This document shows, piece after piece, positions 1 to 8,448 of a stretch of DNA of 64,000 bases. The notes under the pieces were generated by a model, which saw only the letters and a list, made by a program, of their open reading frames with translations, searched no databases and was not told the DNA's origin. The stretch's first letter is position 1. Each line of letters begins with the position of its first letter. Source of the stretch: Thermohalobaculum sp039184865 (GTDB lineage: Bacteria; Pseudomonadota; Alphaproteobacteria; Rhodobacterales; Rhodobacteraceae); NCBI GenBank assembly GCA_039184865.1, contig JBCDAV010000008.1, positions 135,181-199,180 on the forward strand, read 5' to 3'. The translations under genes were made by a program, and so were the position numbers.

Positions 1-375
1 GGCTTCATGCAGGGCACCCAGAGCAGGCTCGACTTCCTGCCGGAGAAACACACCGATTTCATCTTCACCTCGCTCAGCGAGGAGTTCGGCTTTGTCGGCT
101 CGTTGTCGCTGCTGGCGCTCTACGGGCTGGTGCTGGTGTTCTGCTTCGTCTCGATGGCGATCAACCGGGACAGGTTCGGCGCACTGCTGATCGGCGGCCT
201 GTCGGCGACGTTCTTCTTCTTCTGGGCCGTGAACATGGCGATGGTGATGGGCCTGATCCCCGTCGTCGGTGTACCGCTGCCGCTGGTCAGCTATGGCGGG
301 TCGGCCATGCTGGTGCTGCTGCTGAGCTTCGGTCTGATCCAGAGCGCGCATGTGCACCGGCCCAAGGTGCTGTGA
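1..375 (+). CDS. rodA: RodA, peptidoglycan glycosyltransferase, C-terminal part
   Basis: This is the C-terminal 124 residues of a SEDS-family protein; the reading frame is open at the left edge, so the start lies outside the window. The segment GTQSRLDFLPEKHTDFIF followed by SEEFGFVG is the conserved RodA loop, and VPLPLVSYGGSAM is the SEDS signature near the end. Three hydrophobic membrane segments are visible. RodA polymerises glycan strands for lateral wall growth together with PBP2. The pattern fits RodA better than FtsW because of the GTQS and HTDFIF segments. No clear terminator follows in the 230 nt before the next, convergent gene. Confidence 0.93.
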   Translation, partial: GFMQGTQSRLDFLPEKHTDFIFTSLSEEFGFVGSLSLLALYGLVLVFCFVSMAINRDRFGALLIGGLSATFFFFWAVNMAMVMGLIPVVGVPLPLVSYGGSAMLVLLLSFGLIQSAHVHRPKVL

Positions 376-606
376 TCGGCGTTCTATGGTAGGCGTCGAT
401 TTGTCGAGTCAGTACTGTGTCGTCCAGACCATCACGCGAGCTTCGCAATAGGACTGGCACCGTTCGCTCGGTCAGGCTTGAAGCCCCGCGGCGGACACGT
501 TTCCTGATCAACTCGAAGGTTTCTTAGAAGTCGTTGAAGCTGACTTTTGCACAAGCATTTCGGCGAGGAACTCATTGATCAGCAATGCGAAAGAAACGCA
601 CGCAGC

Positions 607-1866
607 CTACATCCGCACGATCATGCCGTCCGCGAGAGACTGGCGGCAGGCTTTCCAGGCAGGCAGGGCTCCGGCGATGAACCCCGCGGCGATGACAGCG
701 CCGAGCAGCGTCAGGTCGCGCGGCGTCGGCGGCTCGATCGGCAGGAACAGCCCGTATTCCGCCGCGATCCACGGTTGGGCGATCGCCAGCCCGGCATAGA
801 GCAGTGCGAGGCCCAGCACGGCACCGATGACGGTCAGCAGGGCCGCCTCGGCGACCAGCAGGCCGAAGATATGGATCGGCCGGGCGCCGACCGAACGCAG
901 AATCGCCATCTCGCGGCGTCGCTCGCCCAGACCCGCAAGCAGCATGATCAGCATGCCGAGAAGACCGGACGCGACGACGAAGATCGAGATCGCCGAAAGC
1001 GCCGCCTCGGCCGTGCCCATCAGGTCCCACATCTCCTGCAAGGCAACGCCCGGCAGGATCGCGAGCAGGGGTTCTCGCCGGTCCTCGTTGATCTGGCGTT
1101 GCAACGCGAATGTCGCGAAACGCGATTTCAGCCCGATCAGGATCGCCGTGACCGATTTCGGCGTGAGGTTCATCTGCCGCGCTTCCTCGGCCGATATCGT
1201 CAGGCCCGGCACGCGCGTGCCGCCCTGCCAGTCGACATGGATCGCCTCCATGCCTTCAAGGCTGATATGGATCGTGCGGTCGAGCGGCGTGCCGGTCGGA
1301 GCGAGAACGCCGACGACGCTGAACGGTTTGTCATCGTGTTTCTGAAAGCCCTCGACGCCGAGGCCGTGGGTGATGACCAGCGGATCGCCCATCGCGTAGC
1401 CGAGAGTCTCGGCCACCTCGGCTCCGAGAACCGCATCGTAGATGTCGTCGAACGGTTGGCCCGACGCGAACGCGAGGTTCTGCCTGCGGCCATAGCGGTA
1501 GTGATCGAAGTAGTCCGCCGTGGTCCCCAGCACGCGGTAGCCGCGATGCGAGTCGCCGAGCGAGAGCGGCAGTGCCCAGGCGACATCCGGGTGCCGCGTG
1601 ATCCGCCGGTAGCTTGCCCACGAGATGTTGTTCGTCGCATTGCCGATGCGGAACACGGAATAGAGCAGAAGCTGGGTCGCACCGGATCTTGCGCCGACGA
1701 TCAGGTCGGTCCCGGAGATCGTGTTGGCAAAGCTCGTCCTCGCACCGGTACGGACCTTTTCGACGCCGAGCAGCAGCGTCACCGACACCGCGATCGCGAC
1801 CACCGTGAGGATCGCGGTCAGGCGCCGGTTCCACAGGCTTTTCAGCGCAAGCGTCAGGATCGCCAT
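607..1866 (-). CDS. ABC transporter permease, FtsX/MacB type
   Basis: A 419-residue inner-membrane protein of the FtsX/MacB (type VII ABC) fold. It has one N-terminal membrane helix (about residues 15-35), a large extracytoplasmic domain, and three C-terminal helices. The cytoplasmic segment ERRREMAILRSVGA (about residues 305-318) is the usual coupling motif of this family. Its start lies 4 nt after the stop of the ABC ATPase gene, so the two should be translated together. Together with the His-rich ZrgA-like protein upstream, the set resembles the Vibrio zrg zinc-uptake operon. Proteins of this fold usually work as mechanotransmitters rather than direct importers, so its exact role in metal handling is inferred from context. 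Confidence 0.88.
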   Translation of the reverse strand: MAILTLALKSLWNRRLTAILTVVAIAVSVTLLLGVEKVRTGARTSFANTISGTDLIVGARSGATQLLLYSVFRIGNATNNISWASYRRITRHPDVAWALPLSLGDSHRGYRVLGTTADYFDHYRYGRRQNLAFASGQPFDDIYDAVLGAEVAETLGYAMGDPLVITHGLGVEGFQKHDDKPFSVVGVLAPTGTPLDRTIHISLEGMEAIHVDWQGGTRVPGLTISAEEARQMNLTPKSVTAILIGLKSRFATFALQRQINEDRREPLLAILPGVALQEMWDLMGTAEAALSAISIFVVASGLLGMLIMLLAGLGERRREMAILRSVGARPIHIFGLLVAEAALLTVIGAVLGLALLYAGLAIAQPWIAAEYGLFLPIEPPTPRDLTLLGAVIAAGFIAGALPAWKACRQSLADGMIVRM

Positions 1867-1870
1867 GGGA

Positions 1871-2587
1871 TCAGGCGGCAGTCTTCAGCGACGGCGCGGC
1901 GCGGTTGATCGCATCGAGATCCACCGTGCGGTCGAACATCCCCGACAACCCGGTATCGTGCGACACGAAGATCACCGTCGCGCCGGACCGCGTCGTTTCC
2001 TCGAACAGCAGGCCGAGGAAGGCCTCGCGGGTATCGGCATCGATCGAAGAGGTCGGTTCGTCCGCGACGATGAGGTCCGGTTCGCCGATCAGCGCGCGGG
2101 CCGCGGCGACACGCTGCTGCTGGCCTACACTGAGGGTTGCGACAGCGCGCCCCGACAGGGCCTCGGGATCGAGCTGCATGTGGGTCAACAGGCGCCGGGC
2201 CTCGTCTTCGAGACTGCGCCCGGCGGTCGCCCGTTCGCGGCGGGCGGGCGAGAAACGGCAGGGCAGGGTGACGTTCTCAATCAGGCCGAGATAGGGCACG
2301 AGGTTGAACTGCTGGAAGATGAAGCCGATCCGGTCGGAGCGGAACCGGTCGCGTGCGGCGGCCGGGAGTGCGGTGATCTCGGTCTCGCCGACACGGATCT
2401 GTCCTGATTGCGGTGCCGCGACGCCGCCGATCGCGTTCAGAAGCGTGGTCTTGCCGCTGCCGGACGGGCCACGCAAAAAGATCCGGGCGCCGCGTTCGAC
2501 GGCGAAGGACTCGATATCGAGGATGAGCGGCCCGGACCGGGTCCAGCGAAAGCGCAGATCATTCAGCTCTACGCCCGCCTCGTCCAT
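1871..2587 (-). CDS. ABC transporter ATP-binding protein, LolD/MacB type
   Basis: A 238-residue ATPase subunit. Walker A is GPSGSGKTT at residues 40-48; the signature is LSVGQQQR (in place of LSGGQQQR) near residue 155; Walker B runs into DEPTSSIDADT, and a switch histidine follows in FVSHD. The sequence is of the LolD/MacB class that pairs with FtsX-type permeases, matching the gene 4 nt downstream. It lies 25 nt downstream of the ZrgA-like gene on the same strand. Cytoplasmic, attached to the membrane by the permease. The family assignment is firm; the substrate is inferred only from the neighbouring metal-binding protein. Confidence 0.9.
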   Translation of the reverse strand: MDEAGVELNDLRFRWTRSGPLILDIESFAVERGARIFLRGPSGSGKTTLLNAIGGVAAPQSGQIRVGETEITALPAAARDRFRSDRIGFIFQQFNLVPYLGLIENVTLPCRFSPARRERATAGRSLEDEARRLLTHMQLDPEALSGRAVATLSVGQQQRVAAARALIGEPDLIVADEPTSSIDADTREAFLGLLFEETTRSGATVIFVSHDTGLSGMFDRTVDLDAINRAAPSLKTAA

Positions 2588-2612
2588 GCCGTGCCGCTCC
2601 GTGACTACCCGG

Positions 2613-3323
2613 TCAGAACTCTATCCGGGTGCTGTCGGGCGTCAACTCGGCAGCCGCCTGACCGTTCGGCGTCAGGGCCGCGGCATCCAGTTCTTCAGCC
2701 GCCGGGAACGTCTTGAAGTAGGTCGTCTCGATCGCGGTTACGGCCGTGATGTCCTTGCACTCGAAGTGGTAGTGGACGCGGAATTCGGCATGATCCGGGC
2801 CGAGGTCGCGATCGCCATGCGCATGATCGTCGTCTTTGTGACCGTGATCGTCATCCTTGTGCGCGTGATCATCGTCCTTGTGGCCGTGATCATCGTCCTT
2901 GTGGGCATGGTCGTCGTCCTTGTGACCGTGATCATCGTCCTTGTGGGCGTGATCGTCATCCTTGTGCCCGTGGTCGTCGTGATCGTGATCGCCGACCTTG
3001 ACCGATCCGCCGTCGATCAGCGCGGAATAGATCTCGATGCCCTCGCTTTCGCAGCCGGCCGCGCCGGGCAGCGGGAACAGCGCTGCGGCACCCTTGAGCT
3101 TTTCGACCGCTGCATCGACCGCCGCATGATCGGCATCGGTCTTCGGAGCATGCTCGAAACCGACGATGTCGGCGCCGGGCGAGGTCAGTTCGATCTGCAA
3201 CTCGTCGCCGTCGATGGCGATTTTCAGATCGCCGTGACCGTGCTCGTGGGCGGCGTGCTGGGCAAGTGCCGGGCCCGCGAGAACACAGGACGCCATCAGC
3301 AGAGACAGTGTGGAAATGCGCAT
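2613..3323 (-). CDS. zrgA: ZrgA-like (DUF2796) periplasmic zinc-binding protein
   Basis: A 236-residue exported protein with a signal peptide (MRISTLSLLMASCVLAGPALAQ). The first half has the DUF2796 pattern: AAHEHGHGDLKIAIDGDELQ and a segment ending in a Cys-containing ESEGIEI region. The middle holds seven tandem copies of HKDDDH[A/G], a dense His/Asp metal-binding linker, and the second half contains a conserved HYHFEC segment. The family is named for zinc uptake in Vibrio cholerae. A good Shine-Dalgarno (GGAGGAAA) precedes the ATG, and a Zur-like palindrome lies 19 nt upstream of the start. It heads the ATPase and permease genes, so zinc capture in the periplasm is the likely role. Zinc specificity is inferred from the family name and the context. 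Confidence 0.85.
   Translation of the reverse strand: MRISTLSLLMASCVLAGPALAQHAAHEHGHGDLKIAIDGDELQIELTSPGADIVGFEHAPKTDADHAAVDAAVEKLKGAAALFPLPGAAGCESEGIEIYSALIDGGSVKVGDHDHDDHGHKDDDHAHKDDDHGHKDDDHAHKDDDHGHKDDDHAHKDDDHGHKDDDHAHGDRDLGPDHAEFRVHYHFECKDITAVTAIETTYFKTFPAAEELDAAALTPNGQAAAELTPDSTRIEF
2823..2972. repeat. 21-bp tandem repeat, seven copies, inside zrgA
   Basis: Seven consecutive 21-bp units encode HKDDDH[A/G] on the minus strand. Units differ mainly at third positions and at the last residue, which alternates between Ala and Gly, giving a 42-bp higher-order period. The pattern suggests the array grew by duplication of a two-unit block. Copy number is likely to vary between strains. Confidence 0.9.
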
Positions 3324-3341
3324 GGGTTTCCTCCGTGAGTG

Positions 3342-3359
3342 GTTATGTTATCGTATATC
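3342..3359. promoter_or_regulatory. possible Zur operator upstream of zrgA
   Basis: The sequence GTTATGTTATCGTATATC is an imperfect inverted repeat (5 of 9 positions symmetric) whose left half, GTTATGTTA, matches the half-site commonly seen in proteobacterial Zur boxes. It sits just upstream of the Shine-Dalgarno of the zinc-binding protein gene, where a repressor would block transcription. The right half is degenerate, so this is only a candidate. Confidence 0.45.
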
Positions 3360-3401
3360 AGCTCACGGAAGCGCTTCAACCGGCGCGGTGCCCTGCCAAG
3401 G

Positions 3402-4058
3402 CTATTCGTAGGGCTCGATCGTCACGGCCTGCAGAGCGTAGCCGGTCGGCACATCGGCCGTACCGTCGACATATGTCAGCGACCGGCTCGCCTGCTCGAC
3501 GCGGATCTGACCGGTGATCCAGACCGGCTCGTAGAGATTCGTGATCTCGAACTCCTCGCGCAGCTTGACGAAGACCATCTGGTTCGGCGGCGGCGGCGGC
3601 GTGTGAATGCAGGCCCCGACATAGGGCACGAGCAGGAACTCCGAGACGCCGCCATCGCTGAGTTCGAGCGGCAGCGCGTAGCCCGGCAGCCGGACGACCT
3701 CTCCGTCGAGCCCACGATTGACCTCCATGTTGCGCCGGTCGATTTCGGCCTGAAGCTCGTTCAGTTCGGCCTCCAGCGCGTCGATATCGACGCCGAGCGT
3801 TTCGACGCGGAGCGCCGCTTCATGCGCCAGCCGCATGTCCTCGCCGTCTGGTGGGATCAGGCCGAGTTCGAGATCCGCCTTGGTGCGAAAGACGATGGCG
3901 AGATCCTCGCGTGCCTCGATCGGCAGGGCGTTGAACGGGTTCACAAGCGGTGCGCCTTCGGGGATCAGGTCGTCCCAGTTGATCTGCCTAGGCGGCTCCG
4001 CGCCGGCGAGCGAGGTCGTCAAGGCGAGAAGCAAGGCGGCAATGAAGCTGCGCATCAT
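3402..4058 (-). CDS. DUF3299 family exported protein
   Basis: A 218-residue protein with a signal peptide (MMRSFIAALLLALTTSLAGA), then INWDDLIPEG and a coiled-coil-like stretch (about residues 75-105, LETLGVDIDALEAELNELQ). The C-terminal half has the DUF3299 pattern: VRLPGYALPLE, then FLLVPYVGACIHTPPPPPNQ with a Cys-x-His pair. The family often sits with ZrgA-like proteins and FtsX-type ABC genes, as here. The reading frame extends further upstream, but the ATG-ATG at 4058 is preferred because it starts the signal peptide directly. The function is unknown; the CIH segment could bind metal or a thiol partner. It lies 78 nt upstream of zrgA on the same strand. Confidence 0.85.
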   Translation of the reverse strand: MMRSFIAALLLALTTSLAGAEPPRQINWDDLIPEGAPLVNPFNALPIEAREDLAIVFRTKADLELGLIPPDGEDMRLAHEAALRVETLGVDIDALEAELNELQAEIDRRNMEVNRGLDGEVVRLPGYALPLELSDGGVSEFLLVPYVGACIHTPPPPPNQMVFVKLREEFEITNLYEPVWITGQIRVEQASRSLTYVDGTADVPTGYALQAVTIEPYE

Positions 4059-4192
4059 GGGTGCGGTTCCGTGCGGGACAAGGTTGCCGTCAACGTACGG
4101 TGTCGGCGCCCGTTTGCAATCCGCAGGCCCCGATACTCGCGGAAATGTGGTTGCAGCCGGGCCCGTGAGACTGGACCACCGTCGGAAACGGG

Positions 4193-4222
4193 TTGAAATA
4201 TTTCGCCCGATGGTTGTATCTG
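4193..4222 (+). promoter_or_regulatory. candidate sigma-70 promoter of xrtD
   Basis: TTGAAA (4193-4198) and TATCTG (4217-4222) are separated by 18 nt and lie about 40 nt upstream of the xrtD start, between divergent genes. This is a plain consensus match with no experimental support. Confidence 0.35.
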
Positions 4223-4261
4223 CGGGAAGGGGTGATCCGGTGACCTGACCGGAGGGCGACG

Positions 4262-5890
4262 TTGACGCTGCTGCATACCCCCGATTTTTCGGACCAGAGC
4301 AGGACGCATGCGGACCGCGTAGGCTACGCGATTTGTGTGGCGCTTCTGGTTCTGGGCGTCGTCCTGTTCTGGCCGGGGATCGTGTCTCTGGGCGATGCAT
4401 GGCTTCGCCCGGAATACAGCCACGGGCCGCTGATCCCGGTGATCTCGCTCTTCCTGTTCCTGCGCCAGATGCGCGGGCTCGACCGGATCGAAGACCCCGT
4501 CTACGATCGCTGGCCGGGTTTCCTGGTCCTGCTCGGCGCTCTCGTTCCGACCGCGATCGGCGTGCTCGGGCGGGTGCCGGACCTGATCACCTACGGCCTG
4601 ATCCTGTGGATATACGCAATCGTCCTGATCAGTTTCGGCTGGCGCAAGGGCGCGCCGTTCTGGCCGCCGGTGCTGCATCTTGCGTTCATGTTGCCGCTGC
4701 CCGAGATGCTATACTGGAAGCTCTCGATCGAGTTGCAGTTGCTGTCGTCCGAACTGGGCGTCGCCCTGATCCGGTCGATGGGCGTCCCGGTTTTCCTGAT
4801 GGGCAACATCATCGATCTCGGCATCTACAAACTGCAAGTGGCTGAGGCGTGCTCGGGCCTGCGCTACCTGTTCCCGATCCTCAGTTTCTCCTACATCTTC
4901 GCGGTGCTTTACGATGGGCCGCGGTGGCACAAGGCGGTCCTGCTGATCTCGGCGGTGCCGATCACCATCGTCATGAACGCGTTTCGGATCGGCGTGATCG
5001 GGCTGCTGGTCGACGCCTACGGGATCGAGCAGGCCGAGGGGTTCATGCATCTTGCCGAGGGCTGGGCCGTTTTCCTCGCCTGCATCGCGATCCTGTTCGG
5101 GTTCGCCCGGGTGTTGCAGCGGCTCGGCGGCGACGGGCGTTCGCTGGCCGCGGCCCTCGATCTCTCATGGGATGGCCTTGGCGCGCAGGCCAGGCGCGTC
5201 CGTCGGCTGCGTCCCTCCGCGCCGATGCTGACCGGGATCACCGTGACGGCCGCGCTGGCCGGGCTGCTTCATACCGGTTCGGCGACCACCGCGCATCCCG
5301 TCGAGCGGACTTCGCTGCTGCTGTTCCCGGCGCAGATCGGATCATGGACGGCCGGGCCGCAGCAGGTTCTGGCGCCGCGGATCACGGAGGTTCTGGACGC
5401 CGACGACTATCTCGCGGCTTCCTACCGGCTGGCCGATGACCAGCCCGGCGTCGACCTCTTCATCGCGTGGTATCGCAGCCAGATCGGCGGCAGCGGCATC
5501 CATTCGCCCGAGGTTTGCCTGCCGGCTGGTGGCTGGGAGATGTTGGGCATCCGCCGCCAGACCGTTGCCCTGGACGATAGGGCGGGTGCCGCGCAGATGT
5601 CGGTGAACCGCGCGATCATTCAGCAGGGTCTGAACCGCAAGCTGGTCTGGTACTGGTTCGAGCAGCGTGGGCGGCGCATGACGTCGGACTATGCAGCGAA
5701 GGCGGTGACTGTTCTTGATTCGATCATGCTCGGCCGGAGCGATGGCGGTCTGATCCGGGTGATGACCGATCTTCGGCCGCGAGAGGACATCGCGGTCGCT
5801 GAGGCGCGATTGCGCGAATTTGTCAGCGAAACTGCGACGGTCCTGCCGCGCTTTGTCCCCGGTGCGGAGCTGCAACTGCCTGCCTTTTGA
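4262..5890 (+). CDS. xrtD: exosortase with C-terminal EpsI domain, XrtD type
   Basis: A 542-residue polytopic membrane protein. The first 290 residues form the exosortase/archaeosortase core with about eight helices. The catalytic triad is visible: Cys197 in VAEACSGLR, Arg242 in MNAFRIGVIG and His263 in GFMHLAEGWAVF. After a linker, residues 320-542 form the EpsI (DUF3485) domain beginning near FPAQIGSW. Exosortases cleave and transfer proteins carrying a C-terminal PEP-CTERM-like tag, usually coupled to exopolysaccharide export. The fused architecture and the alphaproteobacterial background fit the VPLPA-CTERM-specific XrtD subgroup, but the subgroup is inferred. The start is TTG, supported by the GGAGGG ribosome-binding site just upstream. 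It heads a plus-strand run of exopolysaccharide genes. Confidence 0.88.
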   Translation: MTLLHTPDFSDQSRTHADRVGYAICVALLVLGVVLFWPGIVSLGDAWLRPEYSHGPLIPVISLFLFLRQMRGLDRIEDPVYDRWPGFLVLLGALVPTAIGVLGRVPDLITYGLILWIYAIVLISFGWRKGAPFWPPVLHLAFMLPLPEMLYWKLSIELQLLSSELGVALIRSMGVPVFLMGNIIDLGIYKLQVAEACSGLRYLFPILSFSYIFAVLYDGPRWHKAVLLISAVPITIVMNAFRIGVIGLLVDAYGIEQAEGFMHLAEGWAVFLACIAILFGFARVLQRLGGDGRSLAAALDLSWDGLGAQARRVRRLRPSAPMLTGITVTAALAGLLHTGSATTAHPVERTSLLLFPAQIGSWTAGPQQVLAPRITEVLDADDYLAASYRLADDQPGVDLFIAWYRSQIGGSGIHSPEVCLPAGGWEMLGIRRQTVALDDRAGAAQMSVNRAIIQQGLNRKLVWYWFEQRGRRMTSDYAAKAVTVLDSIMLGRSDGGLIRVMTDLRPREDIAVAEARLREFVSETATVLPRFVPGAELQLPAF

Positions 5891-6062
5891 CCGGGGCGAG
5901 AAGAAATCGAAGTCGGCCTCCCCAGAAACTGCGATGTTTGCCGATCATTAACGAAAGCGGGCGAAGACTGCTCCCAACACTGCTTGCGAAGAGGGACCGT
6001 TTCTCTCCCGCGCCGAAGCCGCGCGGGACCCGGATTCCCTCTGCCAGAATGGGAGCGATGCC

Positions 6063-6980
6063 GTGCCGTCAAGTGACCCCGTTTCCGCCGAGCCGCGCGG
6101 CTCCCAGATCTACGAAACGTTCTTCGGTCTCGACCGCAGACCGTTCCAGACAGCACCCGATCCCGAGTTTCTCTATCTGACGTCGGCGCACGAGACCGCT
6201 CTGACGATGTTGCGGTTCGGCCTGATGGCGGACGCGCCGATCACGGTCCTGACCGGGGCGGTGGGCACCGGCAAGACGACCTTGCTGAGGCAGATCCTGC
6301 GCGAGATCCCGGGCGACCGTCGTGTCGCGATGATCGCCAATATCGGCGCCGATCAGGGGGGTGTCCTGCGCTGGGCGCTGATGGCGCTGGGCGCCGAGTG
6401 TTCGCAGGATTCCGACCCGGCGGCCCTCTATCACCAGTTCCGGGAGCTTGCGCTGGATCACGACATCAGCGGCCAGCGAACGGTCCTGATCTTCGACGAG
6501 GCGCAGAACCTTAGCGCAAGCGCGCTCGAGGAACTTCGTATGCTGTCGAACCTGAACGCCGACGGCGTCGCACTGCTCCAGATCGTGCTCGCCGGCCAGT
6601 CGCAACTGCGCGAGTTGCTCGACGATCCAAGCCTCGTCCAGTTCACCCAGCGGGTCGCGGCGGATGCCGATCTCCCGGCACTCTCGCTCGAGGAAACCGC
6701 GGCCTATGTGCATCACCGGCTTTCGGTCGCGGGGGCCTGCCGGGATATTTTCTCGTCGGGCGCCGTGAGCCTGATCCACCAGTCGACAGGCGGTGTGCCG
6801 CGACTGATCAACCTGCTCTGTGATCTGACTCTGCTGCAGGCCTTCGCGGACGGCCAGTCCGACGTGACCGAGACGGCGGTCCAGGCCGTCCTCGCCGGTG
6901 CGCGTCGCCGCGGGACGTACCGGTTGCTGCAGCAGCCGGCGGCTTCGCCGTCCCTGGTCGCCGCACCTGTTCGCGCCTGA
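6063..6980 (+). CDS. ExeA/GspA-like AAA ATPase of the exosortase locus
   Basis: A 305-residue AAA+ ATPase. Residues 17-30 (IYETFFGLDRRPFQ) are the typical start of ExeA/GspA-like proteins. Walker A is GAVGTGKT at residues 65-72 and Walker B is VLIFDEAQNL at 141-150; a sensor-like segment and FTQRVAADADLPAL follow. Homologues occur regularly beside exosortase/EPS genes and are annotated there as XrtA-associated ATPases. The start is GTG at 6063, chosen because GGGAG lies 8 nt upstream; the ATG at 6058 is in another frame. It is followed 7 nt later by the chain-length protein gene, so the two are co-transcribed. A role in assembly or regulation of the polysaccharide machinery is inferred. Confidence 0.85.
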   Translation: MPSSDPVSAEPRGSQIYETFFGLDRRPFQTAPDPEFLYLTSAHETALTMLRFGLMADAPITVLTGAVGTGKTTLLRQILREIPGDRRVAMIANIGADQGGVLRWALMALGAECSQDSDPAALYHQFRELALDHDISGQRTVLIFDEAQNLSASALEELRMLSNLNADGVALLQIVLAGQSQLRELLDDPSLVQFTQRVAADADLPALSLEETAAYVHHRLSVAGACRDIFSSGAVSLIHQSTGGVPRLINLLCDLTLLQAFADGQSDVTETAVQAVLAGARRRGTYRLLQQPAASPSLVAAPVRA

Positions 6981-6987
6981 GGAGGCG

Positions 6988-8448
6988 ATGATGATCGAAG
7001 ACGATCCGATACGAACCATCGAGACGGATCTGCCGCTCAGGATCTTGCCGGGCCTGCGCCAACGGATCTGGCTGATCGCCGCGATCACGCTGGTTGGCGC
7101 GCTGATAAGCCTGAGCGTCGCCCGGCTGTTGCCTCCGGTGTATGAATCGAGCGCCAGAATTCTTGTCGAGAGCCAGCAGATCCCCGACGCGCTTGCGCGG
7201 TCCACTATCACGGCGAGTGCTGCCGAACGGCTGACGGTGATCGAACAGCGCCTGATGACGCGTGAGAACCTGCTCGACATCGCGCGCCGGCTCGACCTGT
7301 TCTCCGGCCAACCGGATCTGACCCCCACCGAAAAGGTCGAACACCTGCGGGATATGACCGAGATCGAGAGCATCTCGTTCAACGCCAATCCGCGGTATCG
7401 CGGGCCGTCGCATGTCTCGGCTTTCACGATTTCCCATCTGGCTGATGACCCGCGCGCGGCAGCACGGGTGGCGAACGAATTCGTGACGATGGTCATTGCC
7501 CAGAACATCACGGCGCGCTCCGAGCGTGCAAGCGAGACGCACGAGTTCTTCCGGGCCGAGGTGGCGCGGATCGCCGCCGATCTGCGCTCGGCGGAAGCGG
7601 ATATTGCTGCCTTCAAATCGCAAAATCGTGGATTTCTTCCGGGCACGATGAGATTGCGGCTCGCGGAGCTCTCCGGGCTGCGGCGGCGGCTCGACCGGCG
7701 TGCGCGGCTGATTGAACGGCTCGAGGGCAACGTCTCGGCCCAGTCGGACGTGCAGGCGGAGCTGAGTGTGCATGACGTGGCCTTGCAGCCCTCGGGTGCA
7801 CAGGACAAGGCGGCTCAGCTTCCGGCGCTCCGATCTCAGCAAGAGGTCTTGCGCAAGAAGATACGGGCTGTTCAGGTCGCGATAGATCAGACGACCGCCG
7901 TCGAGATGGATCTCGGTGCTCTGCAACGGCGGCTGGACCATTTGCAGGACGAGCATCGCGCCGCCGTCCGCAAGCAGGCGGAAGCGGCAACAGGCGAGAA
8001 ACTCGAGCTCAGCCGCAGGGCCGAGCGGTTTGAAGTCATCGAGCAGGCTTCCGTTCCGGAGCAGTCGGTCGAACCGCGCCGCACGGTGATCGCTGCGGCG
8101 GGCGTTGCCGGCAGCCTGGGGCTCGGGATCTTTCTGGCAATCCTGCTTGAGCTGACGTCGCGCACGGTGCGCACCGCGCGCGACATGGAGCGGCTTCTGG
8201 CGGCGCGCCCGATCGCAATGATCCCTCACATCCCAGCGCGTGGTGACGGTGGCCGCCGAGATCGCTGGATCGGCGCCTTGCTCGTGCTGCTTGGCGCCGG
8301 GATCATTTCGATGCTGGCATTCATGCCGCTCGACCGCCTTGGGTTGCCGGAGAGTGATCTTTTCTCCGATCGGGTATCGCAGCTTGAAGCGCTTCTTCGA
8401 GGCCTTGGCGAGACCGATCGGCAACTTGGCAGGGTTCCTTATGAGTGA
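6988..8448 (+). CDS. Wzz/GumC-type polysaccharide co-polymerase
   Basis: A 486-residue inner-membrane protein. A first helix lies at residues 27-47, followed by the Wzz motif region (PPVYESSARILVES) and a long coiled coil in the periplasm (about residues 170-360, rich in Leu/Arg/Gln/Glu). Two more hydrophobic segments follow: one near residue 380 with the proline-poor SLGLGIFLAILLEL, the other near 440. Such proteins set chain length of exported polysaccharides and partner with a CpsD-type tyrosine kinase, which is the next gene. The ATG-ATG start at 6988 has GAGGAG just upstream. The stop overlaps the next gene by 8 nt. Confidence 0.85.
   Translation: MMIEDDPIRTIETDLPLRILPGLRQRIWLIAAITLVGALISLSVARLLPPVYESSARILVESQQIPDALARSTITASAAERLTVIEQRLMTRENLLDIARRLDLFSGQPDLTPTEKVEHLRDMTEIESISFNANPRYRGPSHVSAFTISHLADDPRAAARVANEFVTMVIAQNITARSERASETHEFFRAEVARIAADLRSAEADIAAFKSQNRGFLPGTMRLRLAELSGLRRRLDRRARLIERLEGNVSAQSDVQAELSVHDVALQPSGAQDKAAQLPALRSQQEVLRKKIRAVQVAIDQTTAVEMDLGALQRRLDHLQDEHRAAVRKQAEAATGEKLELSRRAERFEVIEQASVPEQSVEPRRTVIAAAGVAGSLGLGIFLAILLELTSRTVRTARDMERLLAARPIAMIPHIPARGDGGRRDRWIGALLVLLGAGIISMLAFMPLDRLGLPESDLFSDRVSQLEALLRGLGETDRQLGRVPYE

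Noticed and set aside
547..1908. 453-residue plus-strand frame over the ABC permease
   Set aside because: Gln/Arg/Asp-rich low-complexity shadow; the opposite strand encodes a clear FtsX-type protein.
2823..2972. short CRISPR-like array
   Set aside because: The 21-bp units are contiguous without spacers and encode His/Asp repeats in the frame of zrgA.
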